Below are positions 7,122 through 14,131 of a stretch of 31,555 nucleotides of DNA, piece by piece (position 1 is the first letter of the stretch; every line of letters begins with the position of its first letter). Position numbers and translations under genes: made by a program. The notes beneath the pieces were generated by a model. The model saw only the letters and a program-made list of their open reading frames with translations. It had not been told where the DNA came from and did no database searches. The DNA is from Eubacterium sp. CAG:252 (GTDB lineage Bacteria; Bacillota; Clostridia; Lachnospirales; Lachnospiraceae), in the NCBI GenBank assembly GCA_000436535.1, contig FR886323.1, positions 1 through 31,555 on the forward strand. Reading direction: 5' to 3'.

Positions 7122-8531
7122 CTATTCATAGTTCCTGATATTTATTCCTGATGTTGTCTTAACAAGTACAACGTGTGTAAATGCAGCACTTGGCACATAT
7201 GTCTTATCACCCATAAACACTCTGCTGCCGGGATATATATTCTTATCAACCTTGACAACCGCCTTCTCTGACTCTCTTATAAGAGAGTACAGATATCTGC
7301 CTCGTTCTTCATACTTTGCCTTCTCAGCCTTCTTTACAATCTTTGTCTGGAATACCTTTCTGTAAAGGGTCTCATCAAACTTATCCGAACCAGACTTCTT
7401 TAATATGTCAAACTTATACATAGCCTGGTCGTAACGCTCTATTTCTGAGTCAATGTCCTTAATCTTCATAATAATCTGGGCATACTCTGAGTTTAAGCTC
7501 TTTGTGGCACCTACTCTTATAACCGTCTTTGCAAATGCATCACTGCCGCAGCCCTTGACCGTAACGCCTCTTATTCCTGTTATATCTCCACCGATAACAG
7601 AACCAAGCTTTCCTTCAAGATATATATTGCCATATGCCATAGCATTAGTATTAAGCATATAGTCACACTTAATATCTCCGTGGCTTATAATCTTTGCATT
7701 TTCAAAAAATCTTGCTGATACATTGCCTTCTGCTTCAATAAGTCCGTTCTCTCTTGCATTAACGCCATCCTTGATGATTATATCCTTGCCTGCCTTAAGT
7801 ATGGCATCCTCAACATAACCGCCTATAAATATATTGCCCATGGCATGGACTGTAACACCGCTATGTACACCGCCGCTGATAGTTACATCACCATTAAAGT
7901 CAATACTTCCTGTTCCAATATCAAGGTCGCCGGAAACACTGTATACATTACTTACATTAAGGTCGTAGTTACGGTACTCTACCTTACCATCAAGCTGTGC
8001 ATAATAAGTCTTTCCATCATCTGATACTGTAAAACCACGTCCTCTTAATCTTGGGCTTGGTCTTCCCGGCTTTGGCACAAGCAGCTTTCCACATACATCA
8101 TATCCGAACTCACCCTTTGTCGGTTCTACATATTCTGCAAGCTTGTCATCCTGACTTACCTTCTCAAAAAGCTTTACATTAAAGTAATCAACTGAGCCAT
8201 CTTCCCTTAAGGTTGGCTTGTTATCTCTCTCATAGTTCTCATCGAAGTAGAAAATGTAGTGTCCATCAGTACCATTGACTGCCTCTTTTCCTTGTGCTAC
8301 AACTACTTCCTGTCCGTATATCTTCTTAACGATAACATCCCTTATCTTCGCTTCATCTATACCAGTCCGCACTCCTGCTGCTGACAGCTTATCTATTACC
8401 TCCTCATATGTGTATGCTCCATCCTGTCCTATCTCATCAAGGACAATGCTAGCTCTCATATGATTTTCAGCAACACTGACAACTACATTCTTGGTATTCA
8501 ATTCCGTCTGTTTTTCATATACATTACTCAC
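7122..8531 (-). CDS. FapA family (DUF342) beta-helix protein
   Basis: I use the GTG at 8531, giving 469 residues: GGAGG lies 8 nt upstream of it, whereas the longer frame to a TTG at 8546 would include that ribosome binding site in the coding part. The protein has an N-terminal alpha/beta domain (about 1-150) with the family signature G.....G..L.P.PGRP, then at about 195-335 a right-handed beta-helix of short GD.DI....D..GDV.I.G turns, then a charged helical segment (345-425) likely to form a coiled coil, and a beta C-terminus. FapA was named for flagellar assembly in Vibrio, but in Firmicutes the family is widespread and its role is unclear. No flagellar gene is in the window. It is probably cotranscribed with the 26-residue-repeat protein upstream and the deacylase pair downstream. 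Confidence 0.88.
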   Translation of the reverse strand: MSNVYEKQTELNTKNVVVSVAENHMRASIVLDEIGQDGAYTYEEVIDKLSAAGVRTGIDEAKIRDVIVKKIYGQEVVVAQGKEAVNGTDGHYIFYFDENYERDNKPTLREDGSVDYFNVKLFEKVSQDDKLAEYVEPTKGEFGYDVCGKLLVPKPGRPSPRLRGRGFTVSDDGKTYYAQLDGKVEYRNYDLNVSNVYSVSGDLDIGTGSIDFNGDVTISGGVHSGVTVHAMGNIFIGGYVEDAILKAGKDIIIKDGVNARENGLIEAEGNVSARFFENAKIISHGDIKCDYMLNTNAMAYGNIYLEGKLGSVIGGDITGIRGVTVKGCGSDAFAKTVIRVGATKSLNSEYAQIIMKIKDIDSEIERYDQAMYKFDILKKSGSDKFDETLYRKVFQTKIVKKAEKAKYEERGRYLYSLIRESEKAVVKVDKNIYPGSRVFMGDKTYVPSAAFTHVVLVKTTSGINIRNYE

Positions 8532-8584
8532 TTCTGAATCCTCCAATCATTTATAGTTACCTGTTTCCTACTCATAATGAATAA

Positions 8585-9511
8585 CTAATTATCCTTGTAT
8601 ATCAGTAGTTCCGATGGGTCTATACCCTTTTCAAGCCTGATTCTTATCTGTTCCATCTGTCTGAACGTATACCTTGGGTCTGCATACACACTGACATCAA
8701 CGCCGCTCTGTAGTCCAAGAAGTATCTCCTGACTCTGCAGTTCATTGAGCTGCTGTGTCTCAGGTGTTCCCTTATGTTCTGCATTAAGCCTTGCTTCCTT
8801 CATCCTTACCGCATCTATAAATGGGTCTGCGTAAGGTGTGACATCTATGCCTTCTTCAAGTCCAAGTCTTATCTGTTCCATCTGCCCCGATGAAAATCCT
8901 ATCATATTATACTTTGTTATATCTATACCGGCTTCAAGTCCAAGCCTTAACTGCTTCATCTGCTCCGCTGTATATTCGTGCAGCATATACTTTGATATAT
9001 CAACACACTTTATAATACCTAATCTGATTTCGTTCAACTGGCTCGCATTATAGTTGTCTTTAACAAAAAATGAGATATCTATATCATCCTTCTTAGACAG
9101 CCTTATCTGTCTTAACACCTCTCCCGGATAGCCAAGACCTGCATATCTGCTTAAGTCGAACTTGTACTTAAGTGCCATCCTTATCTCTCTCATAACAGCG
9201 TAATCATACTTTGGATTGCATATAAGCGAAAGGTCTATGTCTTCCTTTATGCCCTCCTTTATCTGCTCCATCTGCATATAATCATACTCTGCATCTGCAA
9301 AAGGTGTGACATCTATGCCTTCCTCCAGAGCATTTCTTATAACCTTCATCTGTCTTTCATTAAATTCTTCTGACGCATACTTTGATACGTCTATACCGCT
9401 CTTAATGCCAATAGTAATCTCTAATGCCTGTAAATCATTAAATCCTGCCTTTTTCCACTCTTCAACTCCAGCATTAGAATTAATTAATTCCTTTATAATG
9501 CTCTCTTCCAT
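8585..9511 (-). CDS. protein built of 26-residue tandem repeats
   Basis: The start is the ATG at 9511 (MEESII), with GGAG 8 nt upstream, not the longer frame to 9550. The 308-residue product has a 22-residue lead followed by about eleven repeats of 26 residues with the pattern Y/F-x3-Q-M-x-x-I-R-x-G-L-E-x-G-I-D-V/I-x-x-Y-A. Each predicts a short helix, a turn at GID and a second short segment, so the whole should form a rod or solenoid. The ninth repeat is followed by an irregular unit with TPETQQ. No signal peptide, membrane helix or catalytic motif is visible. I have seen similar repeats in Lachnospiraceae proteins but know no function. It is first in an apparent operon with FapA-like and deacylase genes, behind a good promoter. 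Confidence 0.85.
   Translation of the reverse strand: MEESIIKELINSNAGVEEWKKAGFNDLQALEITIGIKSGIDVSKYASEEFNERQMKVIRNALEEGIDVTPFADAEYDYMQMEQIKEGIKEDIDLSLICNPKYDYAVMREIRMALKYKFDLSRYAGLGYPGEVLRQIRLSKKDDIDISFFVKDNYNASQLNEIRLGIIKCVDISKYMLHEYTAEQMKQLRLGLEAGIDITKYNMIGFSSGQMEQIRLGLEEGIDVTPYADPFIDAVRMKEARLNAEHKGTPETQQLNELQSQEILLGLQSGVDVSVYADPRYTFRQMEQIRIRLEKGIDPSELLIYKDN
8597..9445 (-). repeat. degenerate 78-bp tandem coding repeats
   Basis: These bases encode the eleven 26-residue units. The repetition is still visible in DNA: variants of TTATCTGTTCCATCTG recur at about 8638, 8868 and 8946 on the plus strand and again near 9260, at spacings close to multiples of 78. The conserved part is the QM.QIR.GLE segment; the rest has diverged. 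Confidence 0.8.
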
Positions 9512-9565
9512 ATTGTTTTCTCCAAACATAAATAATCTCATAATTAGCAATTCACGTTTATATTT

Positions 9566-9594
9566 ATATTAAAATAATATCATATATCTGACAA
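9566..9594 (-). promoter_or_regulatory. sigma-A promoter for the repeat protein-FapA-deacylase operon
   Basis: Read on the minus strand: TTGTCA (9589-9594), 17-nt spacer, TAATAT (9566-9571). Transcription would start near 9559, leaving a leader of about 48 nt before the ATG at 9511. No comparable promoter or terminator is seen in the short gaps between the four genes downstream. Confidence 0.7.
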
Positions 9595-9671
9595 TTTAGC
9601 AATGTGTTCTGTGCTTCTGACACTTAAAATCTGCTTTTTAATTATCAATAACAGCTATTATACGACTATTG

Positions 9672-12158
9672 TTATCCTTCTTTATCCCAGAATTCTTTTA
9701 TGCAGCCGTCCACTCCTGCTATGTCACACGGATATATAACATCCCATTCCCTTGGGTACTGCTGCTCATACTCCTTCGTTAAGAACCTGTCATCTAAAAG
9801 AAGAATAATCCCCTTGTCGCTGTCAGTTCTTATAACTCTTCCTGCCGCCTGCAGCACCTTATTCATTCCGGGATACACATAGGCATACTGATATCCGTTT
9901 CTGCCCCGTGAATCAAAGTAATCCCTTAATATATTTCTCTGCCTGCATATCATGGGTATTCCTGTTCCAACAATAGCAGCGCCAATAAGAGCCTCTCCTC
10001 TTAAGTCTATGCCTTCTGAAAATATACCTCCAAGCACGCAGAAACCGACTATATTAGTACTGTCCTTTTCCATAAAAAGCGACAGAAACTTCTCCTTGTC
10101 AGCCTCCTTCATATTAGGTGGCTGCTTTATTATATTGTATACACTGCCGCCGGATAAAGAAAATATATCCAAAACCATGTCAGATGCCATATCATTGTCA
10201 GCCAGCTCTATAATATTACTCTGGTACTTTTCTGTATACACATCATAGACAGCCTGCATATAGCTGTATGACGGAAAGAACACCATATATCTGCCATCCC
10301 GTGATGTCACAAGCTTTCGTATATAATCTGCCACCTTCGTATATTCATTTACATTTCTTCTTGTATACCTGCTGCTTACATCCCTGCCTACAATCACTCT
10401 TTTATTAGAAGTATCAAAAGGTGAGTGTGCATATACAGCATAATCTTCTGTGTTTCCCGATATCATTTCCTTAAAGTAATTAACCGGCAGAAATGTAGCC
10501 GAAAACATAACAGCAGCCTTTCCCTGACTTAGTCTTAGTGATATATTGCCTGATGGGTCGACACAGTAAAGATGCAAAAGCAGATTACCATCATCCGCTA
10601 ACTCTGCATATGTCACATACTTATCATCCGCACAGTCATACATATTAAGAAAATGTCTTACCGAAAAGAAAAACTCCATTATCTCGTCACTTACTGGATT
10701 ATTCTTATATTTGTCAAGGAACTTCTGCATATACGAAAAGCACTTTGACAGTGTATCCGGAAATGTCCCGCAGTCATCAACTATTATATATTCTTTATCG
10801 CACTGCCGCTTTAGTGACAATAGATACTTATTACACTTTTCAAGTGATGAGGCAAGCCTTTTATCCATATCCTTCACAGCATTTTTGCACTTAAGAAAGT
10901 CCTCTTTTACAAGAACTGCACTGTACATCTGCCTTGCCCTGTCAACAAGATTATGTGCTTCATCGACAAGAAATATATAATTGCCCTTTGTACCATCTGC
11001 AAAGTATCTTTTAAGCGATGCATCCGGGTCAAACAGATAATTATAATCGCATATTATGCCATCGCACCAGTATGACACATCAAGCGACATTTCAAAAGGG
11101 CATACCTTATGCTTGACAGAATACTCAAGTATCTTTTCCCTGTCTATTACATTCTCATGCGTTATGATGTCATACACAGCATCATTTATCCTGTCAAAAT
11201 GACCCTTAGCATATTCACAGAACTCAGGATTGCAGTTTCTTTCATCCATATGGCATATCTTATCCTTGGCAGTAAGGGTGACTGTCGTAAAATGCAGTCC
11301 CTTATCCCTTAGTATGCTGTAAGCCTCCTCTGCAACTGTCCTTGTTATCGTCTTGGAGGTAAGATAAAATATCTTGTCTGCCAGTCCTCTTCCACACGCC
11401 TGTACCGAAGGATACACCGTGGAAATAGTCTTTCCAACTCCTGTAGGCGCCTGTATATACAGCGTTCTTTCCTGCTCTATCGACTTGTATACACTCGCCA
11501 CAAGCTTTTTCTGCCCTTCCCTGTACTCAAACGGAAAGCTTAACTTATGTATTGAGTCATTTCTTAACTGTCTTTCGTCAAATACATAATCCATCCACCT
11601 TTTAAAGTCATTTACAAGCTTTAAAAACCACGCACTAATCCGGTCTTTATCGTAGTTTTCCGTAAATCTTACTATTTTTTCAGTCTCAGTATTACAGTAG
11701 GTCATCTGTATATTAATGCTGTCAAGATTATGCTTACTAAGATATATATAACCATATACTAAAGCCTGCGCCTTATGCACATACACCGGCTCTTTAAGCT
11801 TTGTGACATCTGACTGCATAGTCTTTATCTCATCTATGGTAACATCACCCTGAGGTGTCTTATTGCCATCCTCATCCTCACTGATATCAGCGATTATACC
11901 GTCTGCCCTGCCTTCTATCTTAAGTGTATAATCATAACCATTAACCGAGGTAAGTGGAACTGCATGCCTTAAAAGCACCTCCGCGTGATATGATGAACCC
12001 ATGGAATGTTGTATCTTTCTGTGTATTCTCGCCCCCTCCTGCATAACCTTAACATCGGGAACTGACACATCCCTGTTATCTATATCACCTGAGGTACACA
12101 TAAACTCAACAAGATTTCTTACAGATATTCTGAACACATCATCAACAGCTATATACAT
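9672..12158 (-). CDS. RecB/Cas4-like nuclease fused to XPD/DinG-type helicase
   Basis: The start is the ATG at 12158 (MYIAVD), preceded by AAAGG 8 nt upstream and overlapping the preceding gene by 17 bp; the longer frame is unlikely. The product has 828 residues. Residues 1-190 carry RecB-family nuclease motifs: H46, GRAD with D86, DEIK with E110 and K112, and QALVYGY with Q131. From 205 on is a superfamily 2 Rad3-type helicase: Walker A GVGKT (240-244), four cysteines C302, C309, C314 and C353 in the place of the XPD/DinG 4Fe-4S cluster, DEAH (399-402), and motif VI QAAGRVIR from 770. These should give 5'-3' DNA unwinding with a nuclease in one chain, most likely in repair or replication-fork processing. 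It is coupled to a second putative nuclease/winged-helix protein. The exact substrate is unknown. Confidence 0.9.
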   Translation of the reverse strand: MYIAVDDVFRISVRNLVEFMCTSGDIDNRDVSVPDVKVMQEGARIHRKIQHSMGSSYHAEVLLRHAVPLTSVNGYDYTLKIEGRADGIIADISEDEDGNKTPQGDVTIDEIKTMQSDVTKLKEPVYVHKAQALVYGYIYLSKHNLDSINIQMTYCNTETEKIVRFTENYDKDRISAWFLKLVNDFKRWMDYVFDERQLRNDSIHKLSFPFEYREGQKKLVASVYKSIEQERTLYIQAPTGVGKTISTVYPSVQACGRGLADKIFYLTSKTITRTVAEEAYSILRDKGLHFTTVTLTAKDKICHMDERNCNPEFCEYAKGHFDRINDAVYDIITHENVIDREKILEYSVKHKVCPFEMSLDVSYWCDGIICDYNYLFDPDASLKRYFADGTKGNYIFLVDEAHNLVDRARQMYSAVLVKEDFLKCKNAVKDMDKRLASSLEKCNKYLLSLKRQCDKEYIIVDDCGTFPDTLSKCFSYMQKFLDKYKNNPVSDEIMEFFFSVRHFLNMYDCADDKYVTYAELADDGNLLLHLYCVDPSGNISLRLSQGKAAVMFSATFLPVNYFKEMISGNTEDYAVYAHSPFDTSNKRVIVGRDVSSRYTRRNVNEYTKVADYIRKLVTSRDGRYMVFFPSYSYMQAVYDVYTEKYQSNIIELADNDMASDMVLDIFSLSGGSVYNIIKQPPNMKEADKEKFLSLFMEKDSTNIVGFCVLGGIFSEGIDLRGEALIGAAIVGTGIPMICRQRNILRDYFDSRGRNGYQYAYVYPGMNKVLQAAGRVIRTDSDKGIILLLDDRFLTKEYEQQYPREWDVIYPCDIAGVDGCIKEFWDKEG

Positions 12159-12945
12159 ATGCGTTACCTTTCTTTCCGACACGCTTAACAACGCCAAGAT
12201 GATTGAGTATATTAAGTCCCAGCCTTGCTGTATCTTCGCGTACTCCTGCCGCCTTTGCAAAGTCTTTTACAATGAACTCATCCTCTAACTCTATCGGCAC
12301 GAACTGCATATAATCCTCTGGTCTGTCAAGCTCTACTATACGCCTCACTCCAAGAGGCACCCTGTCGTATCTGGTTGCACCTCTTTTTTTCGTATAATTC
12401 CAACCGTTTAACAGCTTATATTCTTCTATATCCATAAGCACCAGATGTACCGACAGATTAGGATGGTCAAGAAAGCTCTTTATCTTGTACAGCTCAAAAA
12501 ATGCATCATATTCCGTATAGTGCCTTGGCGACTTTCTTTTTGCACCTACTTCCCCGCTCTCCGGATCTATCCAGCTCAACCACTTATTATATGCACATGG
12601 ATATACGACTGTGACATGATATTCTTCAAGAAATACCGTAAGCTTATCACGCAGCTTATTAAGCTGTCTTGTCTGTATCTCTATTATTCCGCTGTCATTA
12701 AATATATCAGCATAGTAGCCATCTATAGCCACCTCGTGCTTATCTTCATCCGGCTCGTAATAATTCTTAAGAACAGCATGCAGTGTCTTTTCCGACAATG
12801 TGCCTATTCCCTTGTCATTATGTGCCTTTCCTATTATGCGCTCCCTTGCCTCATTAAATGCATTATAATCTATATATCCGTCTATACTTATGCCTGTATC
12901 CGCGCCCTTTTTAACCTGCTTATTGCTGCTTACACTTTTCTTCAT
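12142..12945 (-). CDS. PD-(D/E)XK-like protein with C-terminal winged helix
   Basis: A 267-residue protein I do not recognise by name. Residues about 45-125 look like a restriction-endonuclease-type core: a helix with KTLHAVLKNYYE, then HEVAIDGYYADIF (E71, D80), a turn and GIIEIQT (E89, Q91). E...D...ExQ is a plausible variant of the PD-(D/E)XK active site with Gln for the usual Lys. Residues 215-267 (FIVKDFAKAAGV...ARLGLNILNHLGVVKRVGKKGNAYVY) form a winged helix-turn-helix with a clear wing. It is first in a two-gene operon and its end overlaps the helicase start by 17 bp, implying coupled synthesis and a shared task. The ribosome binding site is weak (GGTAGTG). It could equally be a DNA-binding partner without nuclease activity. 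Confidence 0.7.
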   Translation of the reverse strand: MKKSVSSNKQVKKGADTGISIDGYIDYNAFNEARERIIGKAHNDKGIGTLSEKTLHAVLKNYYEPDEDKHEVAIDGYYADIFNDSGIIEIQTRQLNKLRDKLTVFLEEYHVTVVYPCAYNKWLSWIDPESGEVGAKRKSPRHYTEYDAFFELYKIKSFLDHPNLSVHLVLMDIEEYKLLNGWNYTKKRGATRYDRVPLGVRRIVELDRPEDYMQFVPIELEDEFIVKDFAKAAGVREDTARLGLNILNHLGVVKRVGKKGNAYVYSC

Positions 12946-13020
12946 ATCACTACCATACGCTTATACCCATACTATTACATACCATTTCAGTATGCCAAAC
13001 ATACGTTTCATATTGTTAAT

Positions 13021-13049
13021 AGTATACACTATGACAGTAAGAAAGACAA
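13021..13049 (-). promoter_or_regulatory. sigma-A promoter for the nuclease-helicase operon
   Basis: Read on the minus strand: TTGTCT (13044-13049), 17-nt spacer, TATACT (13021-13026). The start site would be near 13014, about 69 nt before the ATG at 12945. It lies downstream of the 25-codon ORF and the AT-rich ABC cassette, so the helicase module has its own transcription. Confidence 0.75.
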
Positions 13050-13098
13050 CTTAATTGATGTTTTATTGGAATTCAGGTGACAGACTTAACACTCATTC

Positions 13099-13176
13099 TC
13101 AAACATACATTACAACTCCAACAACAAACATTTCTCCACTAGAATTTTCAACAATAAAATCTTTAATTTTATTCAT
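13099..13176 (-). CDS. possible 25-residue peptide after the ABC cassette
   Basis: An ATG at 13176 preceded by AGGA 4-5 nt upstream opens a frame of 25 codons ending at a TGA (13099-13101). The peptide begins MNKIKDFIVENSSGEMF and ends VVGVVMYV: a charged first half with a hydrophobic tail, no cysteine. It starts 30 nt after the ABC ATPase stop codon and has the same AT-rich composition as that cassette. It could be a small secreted or membrane peptide handled by the transporter, or the surviving N-terminus of a longer gene cut at the island edge. There is no homology evidence; a frame this short can occur by chance. Confidence 0.3.
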   Translation of the reverse strand: MNKIKDFIVENSSGEMFVVGVVMYV

Positions 13177-13206
13177 TTTTCCTGTTTTCTTAGATATAAT
13201 TAATAT

Positions 13207-14124
13207 TTATTCAAAATAATATAAATATACATCTTCCAGATTAATATTATCTTCAACTTTTACTGCTTCATCAGGTAACTCATCTCCTACTACCCTCAAT
13301 GCTAAACCATTTTTTCTTTGTCTTATATTACCTATCTTATATTTTTTCTGTTTATCACTAATCTGCTCAAGAGAACAAGTAATTTCTCCTACTTTTCCTG
13401 ACATATTCTCAATCAATTCTACAGGAGTGCCTGTTGCTATAATTTGTCCATCTTTTAATAAAATAACCTTATCGGCTATACACTCTATATCACTTACTAC
13501 ATGTGTTGCAAAAAGAATTATCTTATTCTTTGATAATTCTGCAATATAATTTCTTATTGAAATTCTTTCTTTAGGGTCAAGTCCAGCAGTGGGTTCATCA
13601 AGTATAAGAATTCTAGGTTCTCCTAATAAAGCTTGTGCCAAAAGAACTCTCTGTTTCATACCTCCCGAAAAACCACCTATTTTCTTATATGCAACATTAC
13701 TAAGGTTAACTACATCGAGAAGCTCTTCTATCTGCTGATTAACACTTTTAGTAATTGTATTTCCATTTTTATCTGATACTTTAATTTTTTTCACTTCTTT
13801 AATTTCTGCCATATATTTAAGAAATGCCATAGGCGAAAAATCTTCATAAAATCCCTGCTGTTGTGGCATATATCCAACAATTTTCCTAAAATTTTTTCCA
13901 AGCTTCAATATGTCTTTTTTTTCTTTATCCTGACTATATAAAATACTTCCACCATTAATCTTATCTCTTGAAATATTATCGGTAATAAGATTAATCATAG
14001 TACTCTTTCCTGCACCATTTGAACCTAATATTCCATATATTCCTGATGTAAATTTATAATTTATTCCTTTTAACGCTTGTACTGTTCCATAAGTTTTTTT
14101 TAAATTTATAAGCTCTAATTCCAT
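13207..14124 (-). CDS. ABC transporter ATP-binding protein
   Basis: A 305-residue ATPase of the ABC-2/drug-export type. Walker A GSNGAGKST is at 34-42, Q-loop at Q87 in MPQQQGF, signature FSGGMKQR at 151-158, Walker B ILILDE at 171-176 followed by PTAGLD, and switch histidine H207 in FATHVVSD. All ATP-hydrolysis residues are present. About 75 C-terminal residues follow the nucleotide-binding domain, as is common in this subclass. Only 7 nt separate it from the double-length permease upstream, so the two form one transporter. There is a charged insertion at about 105-127 (KEVKKIKVSDKNG). The A+T content is visibly higher than in flanking genes, as for the other cassette members. The substrate is unknown. 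Confidence 0.93.
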   Translation of the reverse strand: MELELINLKKTYGTVQALKGINYKFTSGIYGILGSNGAGKSTMINLITDNISRDKINGGSILYSQDKEKKDILKLGKNFRKIVGYMPQQQGFYEDFSPMAFLKYMAEIKEVKKIKVSDKNGNTITKSVNQQIEELLDVVNLSNVAYKKIGGFSGGMKQRVLLAQALLGEPRILILDEPTAGLDPKERISIRNYIAELSKNKIILFATHVVSDIECIADKVILLKDGQIIATGTPVELIENMSGKVGEITCSLEQISDKQKKYKIGNIRQRKNGLALRVVGDELPDEAVKVEDNINLEDVYLYYFE

Positions 14125-14131
14125 ATTTTAA

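Noticed and set aside
8597..9445. CRISPR-like or non-coding tandem repeat
   Set aside because: The 78-bp periodicity is a multiple of three, stays in frame and is conserved at the protein level, so it is a coding repeat.
9600..9671. Terminator after the helicase gene
   Set aside because: ATAACA...TGTTAT can pair weakly, but the stem is short and no T run follows on the minus strand.
12158..12260. Longer helicase start (34 extra codons)
   Set aside because: It would overlap the upstream gene by more than 100 bp and lacks a ribosome binding site, while the ATG at 12158 has AAAGG at 8 nt.
12445..13080. 211-codon plus-strand frame rich in Ile, Tyr and Cys
   Set aside because: It overlaps the PD-(D/E)XK-like gene and its promoter on the other strand; composition is typical of an antisense AT-rich frame.
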